Positions 54,566 to 64,000 of a stretch of 64,000 nt of DNA are shown piece by piece. The position numbers and the translations under genes were made by a program. The stretch spans positions 22,954,773-23,018,772 of the forward strand of contig CM040452.1 in the NCBI GenBank assembly GCA_022749755.1, read 5' to 3'. Under the pieces are notes generated by a model. The model saw only the letters and a program-made list of their open reading frames with translations, searched no databases and was not told the DNA's origin. Position 1 is the stretch's first letter, and every line of letters begins with the position of its first letter. This DNA is from Azadirachta indica. Taxonomy: Eukaryota; Streptophyta; Magnoliopsida; Sapindales; Meliaceae.

Positions 54566-55657
54566 ATGTCTTACAATCAAAAAGAAAATTCAACCTCGAG
54601 GGTACAACAACCAAGCACCCTGAGCCTACAATTGCAGGCATTATTGGGGGAGATGAGACGAATGACGAGGCCTGAGTTAGAACCAATCCATGAGAGGATA
54701 GATAGGTTGGAAGAAGAGACATCAAGAGGATAACATCAACGCTCTTCCTTTAGAAAACCACTTAGGCAAGTGCAACCAAGGGTACAATGGGGTAATGTTG
54801 AGGATGATGAGGAGTTAAATGAATCACCAATGAACCGGGGCAGAAATTTGCATAGTTACGGGAATAGAGAAGTTAGGTTAGGTAGAACTAAGTTGCATGA
54901 TGATTTAGGAAGTATTAAGGTGAAAATTCCATCATTCTAAGGTAGAAACGATAGTGAAGCTTATTTAGAGTGAGAGAAGAAAATAGAGATGGTTTTCGAT
55001 TGTCACAACTACTCCGAAATCAAAAAGGTAAAACTTGCGGCCATTGAATTTACTGATTATGCTATTATTTGGTGGGATCAATTATTGAAGGATAGAAGAA
55101 GAAATCAGGAACATCCTGTTGAAACGTGGGACGAGATGAAGACAATAATGAGAAGACGTTTCATTCCAAGCTATTACCATCGGGAGTTGTTCAACAAATT
55201 GCAGCGTCTAACCCAAGGATCTAAAAATGTAGATGAATACCACAAAGAGATGGAAGTTGCTATGATCCGAGCAAATGTAGAGGAGGATAGAGAAGTTACT
55301 ATGGCTAGATTTTTACATGATTTAAATTGTGAGATCGCAGACGTGGTAGAGATACAACATTATGTAGAGTTGACAGATATGGTACACCAAGCCATCAAAG
55401 TTGAGCAGCAATTGAAGCGAAGAAACATGGCTAGGAGAGGAGCAAGTACGACTACTACAAACTTATGGAGATCAACTCTTAAACGGCAGGAATTTCCATT
55501 AATAAAGTCTAATTCTGAAGCTTTTAAGGATGCTAAACAAGTTGTGCCACAAAAATAAGGTAACATTAAATCCACCGCTTCTAGAAATCGTGACATTAAG
55601 TGTTTTAAATGTCAAGGCAGGGGTCATATAGCTAGCCAATGCCCAAATAAAAGGGTA
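54566..55657 (+). pseudogene. gag: A5 gag with zinc knuckle
   Basis: MSYNQKENSTSRVQQ at 54566, LQLQALLGEMRRMTRPELEP, a stop at 54733, a decayed middle, then ORF 54989-55558: FTDYAIIWWDQLLKDRRRNQ, RRRFIPSYYHRELFNKLQRL and EVAMIRANVEEDREVTMARF. The CCHC knuckle CFKCQGRGHIASQC (~55600-55641) is intact in sequence. Frame breaks lie near 54733, 54940-54972 and 55558. Confidence 0.83.
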
Positions 55658-56242
55658 ATGGTGATCAATGCTCAAGGGGAGATTGAGTCGGAAGGAGAAG
55701 AAGAAGACAAAATAGAAGACATGTCATCTTGTGAAAATAACTACGAAGGGCAATATGTTGCGGAAGGAGAATTATTAGTGGCAAGACGAGCTCTTAGCTC
55801 AAAGAATAAAGAAGAAGAAAATGATCAGCGGGAAAACTTGTTTTATACTCGGTGTTTCATCAACAACAAAGTTTGCAGCGTTATAATTGATGGAGGAAGT
55901 TGCACCAACGTGGCCAGCACTGAATTAGTGGAGAAATTGTCTTTACCTAGCATGAAACATCCACGACCGTACCGGCTTCAATGGTTAAACAATTGTGGAG
56001 AAATCAAGATAACAAAATAAGTGTTAGTGGCATTTTCTATTGGCAAGTATGAGGATGAGGTCCTTTGTGACGTGATTCCTATGCACGCTTGTCACATTCT
56101 ATTGGGCAGACCATGGCAGTACAATCGACGAGTCACATATGACGGTTTCACCAATAAATACTATTTTACCATCAAAAGGCAACCTATATCACTTGTACCA
56201 TTGACTCCAAAACAAGTTCTCGAAGACCAATTAAAGATGTAA
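55658..56242 (+). pseudogene. pol: A5 protease
   Basis: Acidic linker (SEGEEEDKIEDMSS), FINNKVCSVIIDGGSCTNVA with intact DGG, then a TAA at 56018-56020 (expected Gln, KQVLVAF) and continuation AFSIGKYEDEVLCDVIPMHA, HILLGRPWQYNRRVTYDGF. Only the nonsense change interrupts it. Confidence 0.85.
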
Positions 56243-57450
56243 AAAGCAAGTGAAAAGAAAAAAGAAAACGAGAAAGGCAAAAATGTGAAAGAGAGTGAGA
56301 GGAAAAAAGAGAGAGTTGCAACATTGATGTGTGAGAGAGAGGAAAAATACAATTTTATTGAAAAAAAAAAGTGATATCAAGAGAGCTTTATTTTCACAAC
56401 AGCCCCTTATAGTACTTATGTACAAGGAGGCCTTTTTGTGTACTAACGATTTTGTTAGATCCTTGCCGAGCAATGTTATGTTTCTTTTGCAGGAATTCGA
56501 AGATGTCTTTCCTGAAGAGGTGCCCCCAGTTTACCTCCAATTCGAAGAATTGAACATCAAATTGATTTTATTCCCGGTGCAATAATTTCGAACCAATCAG
56601 TTTATCGAAGTAATCCCGAGAAAACAAAGGAACTTCAACAACAAGTTAATGAGCTGATGGAGAAAGGGTATGTTAGAGAAAGCATGAGTCTTTGTGCGGT
56701 TTCGGTGCTACTAGTGCCTAAGAAAGATGAGACATGGAGGATGTGTGTTGATTGCCGACCTGTTAACAATATTACGGTAAAATATCGACATCCCATTCCT
56801 CGATTAGATGATATGTTAGATGAATTGCATGGATCTTGTGTGTTTTCTAAAATTGATCTTAAAAGTGGATACCATCAAATTAGGATGAAAGAAGGGGATG
56901 AGTGGAAAACTACATTTAAAATAAAATATGATTTGTATGAATGGTTAGTTATGCCTTTTGGGTTAACTAATGCACCTAATACTTTCATGAGACTTATGAA
57001 CCATGTTTTGCTTGCTTTCATTGGCAAATTCATAGTAGTTTATTTTGACGATATCTTGATTTATAGTAAAAACTTTAATCATCATCATGTTGAACATTTA
57101 AAACTTGTTTTAGAAGTTTTAAGGAAAGAAAAGCTATTTGCTAATTTTAAGAAATGTACATTTTGCACGGATAAGCTTGTGTTTCTTGGTTTTGTTGCAA
57201 GTACTAAAGGGATTGAGGTTGATGAGGAGAAGTTGAAGGCAATTCAAGAATGGCCAATGCCTACTTTAACGAATCAAGTAAGAAGCTTTCATGGATTGAT
57301 CAGTTTTTATCGGCGTTTTGTACGAGATTTTAGTAGCATAGCTGCACCTTTAACCGAAGTCATCAAGAAGAATGTTCCGTTCAAGTGGGGAAAAGAGCAA
57401 GAAAAGGCATTCAAATTTATCAAAGAAAAATTGACTAATGCACCTTTACT
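56243..57450 (+). pseudogene. pol: A5 linker and reverse transcriptase
   Basis: A Lys/Glu-rich linker (56243-56340), [15 protein letters not shown], then ORF 56657-57565 (302 codons): [76 protein letters not shown] (intact YFDD) and [20 protein letters not shown]. This is the longest open RT among the A copies. Confidence 0.88.
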
Positions 57451-57820
57451 TGTTTTACCTAACTTTACTAAAACATTTGAGATAGAGTGTGATGCTTCAG
57501 GTACAAGGATCGGAGGCATACTATGCAAGAAGGAAGACCGATTGCGTACTTTAGTGAGAAATTAAATGGCGCGGCTTTAAGCTATCCCACTTACGACAAA
57601 GAATTGTATGTATTGGTTCGAACTCTAGAAACTTGGCAGCATTATCTTTGGCCCAATGAGTTTGTGATTCATACGGATCATGAATAAAGGCGCAGCACAA
57701 ATTAAACAAACGTCATGCCAAATGGGTAGATTTCACTGAGACATTTCCTTATTTGATCAAATACAAACAAGGCAAAGAAAATATAGTTGCTGATGCACTA
57801 TCACATAGGTACGCTTTACT
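57451..57820 (+). pseudogene. pol: A5 RNase H
   Basis: [14 protein letters not shown], then a frameshift at ~57522 (one base lost in the expected LMQEGRP), [18 protein letters not shown], an internal deletion of ~12 bases at 57687 (the segment encoding SLKHL), and [15 protein letters not shown]. Confidence 0.82.
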
Positions 57821-59160
57821 TTCAACTCTTGATGCTAAATTGCTTGGATTTGAGTACATTAAGGAGTTGTATATAACAGACTCTAATTTTTGTGAATTGT
57901 TTAAGAATTTCCCTAAGGGAGCATGTGGGAAGTTCTATTTGCATGATGGTTTCCTACTTCGAGAAAATAAATTGTGTGTTCCATATTCATCTTTGCGTGA
58001 ATTACTTGTTCGAGAAGCACACGGTGGTGGTTTGATGGGTCACTTTGGCGTAGCTAAAACTTTACACATATTGCATGAACATTTCTTTTGGCCGCACATG
58101 AAACGTGACATAGAAAGGGTTTGTGCGAGATGCATTACTTGTAAACAAGCTAAGTCTAGGCAAAAACCACATAGATTGTATACACCACTTCCTATTCTTA
58201 GTGTGCCTTAGGTCGATATTTGTATTGATTTTGTTTTGGGATTACCTAGGACAAAGAGGGAGAGAGACTCAGTTTTTGTCGTTGTTGATAGATTTTCTAA
58301 GATGGCACATTTTATTGCATGTCATAAAACTGATGATGCATCACATATAGCTGATTTGTTTTTCAATGAAATTGTTAGGTTGCATGTAATGCCTAAAACT
58401 ATTGTCTCAGATCGAGACATAAAGTTCTTAAGTTACTTTTAGAAGACATTGTGAGGAAAGTTGGGAACTAAATTATCATTTTCTACTACTTGTCACCCAC
58501 AAACAAATGGTCAAACCGAAGTAGTAAATAGGACATTGTCTACTTTGTTGCATACTATCATACAAAAGAATTTGAAAACTTAGGAAGATTGCTTGCCGCA
58601 TGTTGAATTTGTTTTTAATCGTTGTGTTCATTCTGCCACTAAGTTTTCACCTTTTGAAATTGTTTGTACTTTTAATCCACTAACTCTTTTGGATTTAACT
58701 CCTTTACCTATGAATGAGCGCGTTAATTTAGATGGCAAGAAGAAATCTGATTTCATTAAGCAGATTCATGAGAAAGCAAGGCAACACATAGAACAACGAA
58801 CGAAACAATATGCCAAGCAAGCCAATAAGGGGCGCAAGAAGGTTGTCTTTAAACCAGAAGATTTGATTTGGTTACACATGAGAAAGGAGCATTTTCCTGA
58901 GCAAAGATGTTCTAAACATCTGCCAAAGGGAAATGGCCCATTTCGAGTAGTGGAACGCATCAATGACAATGCCTACAAACTTGATCTATTAGGCGAGTAT
59001 AGGGTTAATACAACCTTTAATGTTTCTGACTTATCTCCTTTTGATGTAAGTAGCGATTTGAGGACAAATCCTTTTCAAGAGGGGGAGAATGATGCAAACG
59101 AAGTTGTGCAACCATGTAAACAAGAGGAGAAACTCTCACATAAGATTAGAGACACTCGAT
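57821..59160 (+). pseudogene. pol: A5 integrase, ending inside the 3' LTR
   Basis: [20 protein letters not shown] with CARCITC (complete zinc domain), [20 protein letters not shown] after a [36 protein letters not shown] (Glu kept), then ORF 58593-59168: [39 protein letters not shown] and [20 protein letters not shown]. The frame crosses into the LTR at 59090 ([19 protein letters not shown]) and stops at a TAG near 59166. Confidence 0.87.
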
Positions 59161-59896
59161 TACAGTAGTTATATGATTTGTTAAGCGTGCCGAGTGGACC
59201 GATTACAAGAGCTAGAGCCAAGACATTAGAAAGTGCCTTAAATTGACTAATTAAAAAGATCTGTGATTCAAATACAATTCAAGATACACGTCTTGAAGAA
59301 TTAGGCTCAGTGAACATCATTTAAGCGATCGGAGTTAAAGAAGATTAATATGAAAATGTTCGAAAATTATAATCCTTATGTAATTTTAAAAATCTTAAAA
59401 TGACGTAATCACTTACATCATACACATTCGACGTCATTGCTTACGTCATATATATATGATGCCATTGCTTACGTTTTCATATTTGAAATTTGTAGGTTTT
59501 AAAAGTTATAAAGTTTGAATTTATTTTTGTCAAATTGTTAGATAGGATTGATAACCTAACTTTTGACATTTTCCTTTTGTATTTACCTATAAAAAGACTT
59601 TCATTTCTTGAAATGAAACAAACAATTTTGAGTGTTAAATTATTTCTTATAAGTTCTTGTTCTTGAGCTCTTTAAGTTTAATTTCTTTTGGCATTCAAAA
59701 CAACCAAACTTATCATCTAGATTCTTAAGTATTTTCTTAAGGATTCTTGATGTGGCGTTTGAGTAAATCATAGTCTTGGTTCTTATCTATATAGGTATCG
59801 GGTCAAGTCTTTATAAACTTGCGTCTTGGGGAAATCTTGAGGTTTTTTACTATTTCGATGTTGGGTTTCGTTATGATATTGGCGAGGTTCGTATCA
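59090..59896 (+). repeat. A5 3' LTR
   Basis: 807 bases, preceded by the purine tract CAAGAGGGGGAGAA. TGACG-type cluster at ~59400-59475 (CGACGTCATTGCTTACGTCA), CTATAAAAAGAC TATA region near 59588-59595. GGAAG follows. Confidence 0.93.
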
Positions 59897-59901
59897 GGAA
59901 G

Positions 59902-60403
59902 ATTGCTTGCCGCATGTTGAATTTGCTTATAATCGTTGTGTTCATTCTGCCACTAAGTTTTCACCTTTTGAAATTGTTTATGGTTTTAATCCACTAACTC
60001 CTTTGGATTTAACTCCTTTACCTATGAATGAGCGCATTAATTTAGATAATAAGAAGAAATCTGATTTCATTAAGCAGATTCATGAGAAAGCAAGGCAACA
60101 CATAAAACAACGAACGAAACAATATGCCAAGTAAACCAATAAGGGATGCAAGAAGGTTATCTTTAAAACAGGAGATTTGGTTTGGTTACATATGAGGAAG
60201 GAGCGTTTTCCTGAGCAAAGATATTCTAAACTTCTACGAAGGGGAAATGGCTCATTTCGAGTAGTGGAGCGCATCAATGACAATGCCTACAAACTTGAAC
60301 TACCAAGCGAGTATAGGGTTAGTACAACCTTTAATGTTTTTGACTTATCTCCTTTTGATGTAGGTAGCGATTTGAGGACAAATCCTTTTCAAAAGGGGGA
60401 GAA
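59902..60403 (+). pseudogene. pol: A4 integrase, C-terminal part
   Basis: Resumes after the A5 insertion with [40 protein letters not shown], a stop in YAK.TNKG, then [17 protein letters not shown] and [20 protein letters not shown]. It runs into the 3' LTR at 60404 ([16 protein letters not shown] then TAG). Confidence 0.9.
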
Positions 60404-61179
60404 TGATGCAAACGAAGTTGTGCAACCATGTAAACAATAGGAGAAACTCTCACATAAGGTTAGAGACACTCAATTACAGTAGTTATATGATTCGCTAAGC
60501 GTGCCGAGTAGATCGATTACAAGAGCTAGAGTCAAGACATTGAAAAGTGCCTTAAATTGACTAATTAAAAAAACGTGATTCAAATACATTCAAGATACAC
60601 GTATTGAAGATTTAGGCTCAGTGAACATCATTCAAGCGACTGGAGTCCAAGAAAACTAATATGAAAATGTTCGAAAATTATAGTCTATTTATGTAATTTT
60701 AAGAATCCTAAAATGATGTAATCACTTACATCATACACATTTGACGTCATTGCTTATGTTTTCATGTTTGAAATTTATAGGTTTTAAAAGTCATAAAATT
60801 TGAATTTATTTTGTCAAATTGTTAGGTAAGATTGATAACTTACCTTTTGACATTTCTCCTTTGTATTTGCTTATAAAAAGGCTTTCATTTCTTAAAATGA
60901 AATAAGCAATTTGAGTGTTAATTTATTTCTTACAAGTTCTTGTTCTTGAACTCTTCAAGTTTAATTTCTTGTAGCGTTCAAAACAACCAAATTTATCATC
61001 TAGATTTTTAAGTATTTTCTTAAGGGTTTTGGTGTGGCATTTGAGTAAATCATAGTCTTAATTTTTATCTAGATAGATATTGGGTCAAGGCTCAATAAAC
61101 TTAAATTTTGGAAAAATCTTGGGGTTCTTTACTACATTCGATGTTGAGTTTCGTCACACTATTGTCAAGGTTCGTATCA
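60404..61179 (+). repeat. A4 3' LTR
   Basis: 776 bases, slightly short because the TGACG-type cluster has lost one unit (60742-60760). Preceded by the purine tract AAAAGGGGGAGAA; ends GGTTCGTATCA. Next bases ATTTC belong to the A6 protease region. Confidence 0.9.
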
Positions 61180-61713
61180 ATTTCTCCACAATTGTTTAGC
61201 CATTGAAGCCGGTACGGTCGTTGGATGTTTCATAGTAGGTAAAGACAATTTCTCCATTAATTTGGTGCTGGCCACGTTGGTGCAACTTCCTCCATCAATT
61301 ATAACACTACAAACTTTGTTGTTGACGAAACACCGAGTATGAAACAAGTTTTCCCGCTGATCATTTTCTGCCTTAACTTGTGCGCTAAGAGCTCTTCTTA
61401 CTACTAATAATTCTCCTTCCGCAGCATATTGCCCTTCGTAGTTATCTTCAAAAGGTGGAATGTCTTCTATTTCGTCTTCTTCTTCTCCTTTTGACTCAAT
61501 CTCCCCTTGAGCATTAATCACCATTACCCTTTTATTTGAGCATTGGCTAGCTATATGACCCTGCCTTGACATTTAAAACACTTAATGTCACGATTTCTAG
61601 AAACGGTGGATTCAATGTTACTTTGTTTTTGCGGCACAACTTATTTAGCATTCTTAGAAACTTCAGAATTAGTCTTTATTAATGGAAATTCCTGCTGTTT
61701 AGGAGTTGATCTC
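61180..61713 (-). pseudogene. gag: A6 gag end, zinc knuckle and protease start
   Basis: ORF 61572-61177: a shortened knuckle (one base lost in CFKCQG; the rest reads SRQGHIASQCSNKRV), an acidic linker and VCSVIIDGGSCTNVASTKLM with intact DGG. It stops at the boundary with A4. This is the part of gag-pol lost from A2. Confidence 0.8.
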
Positions 61714-61792
61714 TAATACAAACGAAGTTATGCAACCACGTAAATAAGAGGAGAACTTCAGACATAAGGTTGGAGATACTCAATTACAACAT
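61714..61792 (+). repeat. Remnant of the A3 LTR insertion in A6
   Basis: 79 bases TAATACAAACGAAGTTATG ... ACAACAT equal to the first bases of an A LTR (TG decayed to TA). Its outer flank ATCTC (61709-61713) is the complement of the GAGAT target duplication found at A3 in A2. The rest of that LTR and ~100 bases of gag are deleted. Confidence 0.8.
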
Positions 61793-62543
61793 GTAAGAAT
61801 CTAGCCATGGTAGCTTCTCTATCCTCCTCTACATTTGCTCGGATCACAGCAACTTCCATCTCTTTTTAGTATTCATCTATGCTTTTAGATCCTTGAGTTA
61901 GATGCTGCAATTTGTTGAACAACTCTCAATGGTAGTAGTTTGGAATGAAATGTCTTCTCATTATTGTCTTCATCTCATCTCACGTTTCAACAGGATGTTC
62001 TTGATTTCTTCTCCTATCCTTCAACAATTGATCCCACCAAATAATAGCATAATCAATAAATTCAATAGCCGCAAGTTTTACTTTTTTGATCTCGAAGTAG
62101 TTGTGATAATTAAAAATCATCTCTATTTTTTTCTCCCACTCTAAATAAGCTTCAGGATCGTTTCTACCTTAGAACAGTGGAATTTTTACGTTAATACTTC
62201 CTAAATCATCATCCAACTTAGGTCTACCCAACCTAGCTTCTCTATTCCCATAACCATGCAAATTCCTGCCCCGGTTCATTGGTGATTCATCTAACTCCTC
62301 ATCATCCTCAACATTACCTCATTATACCCTTGGTTGCACTTGCCTAGGTGGTTGTCTAATGGAAGAGCTTTGATGTTGCACTCTTGATGTCTCTTCTTCC
62401 AACCTATCCATCCTCTCATGGATTCGTTCTAACTCAACTCTCATTATCCGCCTCATCTCCCCCAATAACGCTTGCAATTGTAGGTTCGGGGTGGTTGCTT
62501 GTTGTACCCGCGAGGTTGAATTTTCTTCTTGATTGTGAGACAT
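61793..62543 (-). pseudogene. gag: A6 gag, N-terminal part
   Basis: ATG at 62543 (MSHNQEENSTSRVQQATTPN), LQLQALLGEMRRIMRVELER, a stop after QPPRQVQPRV, then the MNRGRNLH and capsid-like blocks in other frames (the plus-strand ORF 61902-62144 is antisense). Ends at the A3 remnant. Confidence 0.8.
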
Positions 62544-63069
62544 ATTTAAAATCTGTAAAACAAAGTTAGAAACCTCACAATTACTCCCTCACGTGTTTTC
62601 ACTCACTCTCGTGCTTAAACACTCAAATGTTCTCACACTCGTACACTTTTAATCAAAATTTCAGTGGCAATTTTAAGATGAGAAGCAACCAAAACAAATC
62701 ACAAGATTCAATAAGCAATTCTTAAGAAATTGATGCAAGCAATGACAATATTGGATCAAGAATAAGGAATATTAGACCAATACTACAAGAAATTATGAAT
62801 ATAATAGATAACAACAATTCTCTCCTTTTTTTTTCTCTTTTTTTTTTTGCTTTATTTCTTTTTTTATTTTAGGAAGTAGAAATGAAAATATGAATTCGAA
62901 ATAAATTGAAGGAAATAAAACACAAAATTGGAATTGGGACCAATCAAGAAGGAATTTGGCCACAATATATATTTTTTTGTATTTCTTTTTTTTTTTACAG
63001 AATTCTAATTGAAAAAGTAAAGGAACAACAAAAATATAAAAGATAATTTAAGCTTGCCTTGGAACCAAA
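62544..63069 (-). other. A6 leader
   Basis: A/T-rich with the GGCCACAATATATA block and T tracts on the plus strand; no gene. An acceptor-like CTGTAAAAC context (TTTTACAG on the minus strand) precedes gag. Confidence 0.6.
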
Positions 63070-63083
63070 GCTCTGATATCAAA
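63070..63083 (-). promoter_or_regulatory. A6 primer-binding site, same mutation as A2
   Basis: Minus-strand TTTGATATCAGAGC, carrying the G-to-A change seen in A2. Confidence 0.8.
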
Positions 63084-63901
63084 TGATATGAACCTCGCCA
63101 ATAGTGTGACGAAACCCAACACGAATGTAGTAAAGAATTCCAAGATTTTTCCAAGACGCAAGTTTATTGAGCCTTAACCCGATACCTATCTAGATAAGAA
63201 CAAGACTATGATTTAATCAAATGCCACATCAAGATCCTTAAGAAAACACTTAAAAATCTAAATGATAAGTTTGATTGTTTTGAACAGCACAAGAAATTAA
63301 ACTTGAAGAGTTTAAGAACAAGAACTTGTAAGAAATAACTTAATACTCAAATTGCTTGTCTTATTTCAAGAAATTAAAGCCTTTTTATAGGTAAAATATA
63401 AAGGGAAAATGTCAAAAGTTAAGCTATCAATCATACCTAACAATTTGACAAAATAAATTCAAACTTTATGACTTTTAAAACCTACAAATTTCAAACATGA
63501 AAACGTAAGCAATGACGTCATATATATATATATATATATATGACATAAGCAATGACGTCGAATGTGTATGATGTAAGTAATTGCATCATTTTAACATTTT
63601 TAAAATTATATAAATGTACTATAATTTTCGAACATTTTCATATTAGTCTTCTTGGACTCCGATCGCTTGAATAATGTTCACTGAGCCTAATTCTTCAAGA
63701 CGTGTATCTTGAATTGTATTTAAATCACACATCTTCATAATTAGTCCATTTAATACACTTGCCAATGTCTTGGCTCTAACTCTTGTAATCGGTCCACTCG
63801 GCATGCTTAGTGAATCATATAGATGTTGTAATTGAGTGTCTCCAACCTTATGTCTAAGGTTCTCCTCTTGTTTACGTGGTTGCACAACTTCGTTTGCATC
63901 A
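63084..63901 (-). repeat. A6 5' LTR
   Basis: 818 bases, complete (minus strand TGATGCAAACGAAGTTG to GTTCATATCA). TGACG-type cluster at 63504-63562, with a TATATA tract at ~63520-63541. The open U3 tail frame (63915-63643) reads [20 protein letters not shown] to IGVQED. Confidence 0.92.
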
Positions 63902-64000
63902 GTGCAACCATGCAAACAAGAGGAGAAACTCTCACATAAGGTTAGAGATACTCAATTACAGCAGTTATATGATTCGCTAAGCGTGCCCATTGGACTGATT
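63902..64000 (+). repeat. Start of another A LTR, missing its first ~16 bases, runs off the window
   Basis: GTGCAACCATGCAAACAAG to the window end, an A LTR in plus orientation abutting A6 head to head. It mirrors the A1 LTR end at 7988 and shares GTGAGAGTTTCTCC-type variants with it. Confidence 0.88.

Larger units (their letters stand above)
45996..59896 (+). mobile_element. A5: family A element inserted in A4 integrase
   Basis: LTRs at 45996-46806 and 59090-59896 with GGAAG duplications at 45991-45995 and 59897-59901. B (47205-54423) lies in its leader. Without B it is ~6.7 kb with the complete order gag, protease, RT, RNase H, integrase. It has several stops and frameshifts but clear domains. 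Confidence 0.93.
39932..61179 (+). mobile_element. A4: family A element, host of the A5 and B nest
   Basis: Truncated 5' LTR (39932-40598), leader, gag (carrying a solo B LTR), protease, RT, RNase H, integrase up to 45990, then A5 (45996-59896), integrase end (59902-60403) and 3' LTR (60404-61179). Without insertions it would be about 6.5 kb. The flanks AATTG and ATTTC do not match, and the sequences outside belong to two different older elements, so at least one end has been rearranged. Confidence 0.85.
61180..63901 (-). mobile_element. A6: family A element (minus), 5' part, truncated
   Basis: Read on the minus strand: LTR (63901-63084), primer site, leader, gag, knuckle and the start of protease, cut at 61180 where the A4 3' LTR begins. 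It carries a remnant of the A3 LTR in gag (61714-61792). Shared private mutations make it the inverted duplicate of A2. Confidence 0.87.

Overview
This 64 kb window is AT-rich plant DNA, most likely from a flowering plant with large repeats, and it is built almost entirely of nested Ty3/gypsy LTR retrotransposons. No resident host gene is visible. Four families recur. Families A (LTR about 0.8 kb) and B (LTR 852 bp) are primed by initiator Met tRNA, and their reverse transcriptase reads GLYEWLV.PFGL; both resemble the CRM group of chromoviruses. Family C (LTR about 1.4 kb, tRNA-Asp type primer site) is Athila-like. Family E is a deleted, non-autonomous element. A fifth family, D, is present only as an Athila/Tat-like gag-protease fragment.

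Layout. 1-7988: A1 (minus), with E (702-4190) inside its RT and a solo A LTR (2936-3740) inside E. 7989-11056: A2 (plus), head to head with A1, carrying a minus-strand A LTR (A3) in its gag. 11057-20979: D fragment (minus), a 145-bp tandem array, and the 5' half of a C element. 20980-21079: a 100-base N gap. 21080-31193: almost the same 10.1 kb again, which I read as unmerged contig ends rather than a biological duplication. 25411-36930: the complete C element, inserted in the 145-bp array with target duplication CATAA. 36931-39931: array remnant, an E-like fragment, and a minus-strand C pol fragment. 39932-61179: A4, whose integrase is split by A5 (45996-59896), whose leader is split by B (47205-54423). 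61180-63901: A6 (minus). 63902-64000: start of another A LTR.

The most interesting part is the cargo of C. Between integrase and 3' LTR, where Athila elements usually carry an env-like gene, C carries two unexpected reading frames. One (32873-33421, one in-frame TGA) is a small basic Cys-rich protein whose core resembles the nucleic-acid-binding proteins of flexuous plant RNA viruses. The other (33725-34375) is an intact, intronless 216-codon gene of the LONELY GUY (LOG) family of cytokinin-activating phosphoribohydrolases. This looks like a retrotransposon that captured a host cDNA and possibly a virus-type gene.

Window-scale signals: 7.9-11 kb and 61.7-64 kb are inverted copies that share private mutations; target-site duplications date the nesting order; family A LTRs carry a TGACG/TTACGTCA cluster; and the A and B polyproteins run into their own 3' LTRs. 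CRM-like and Athila-like elements together with a 145-bp tandem repeat would fit a pericentromere, but this is inference.
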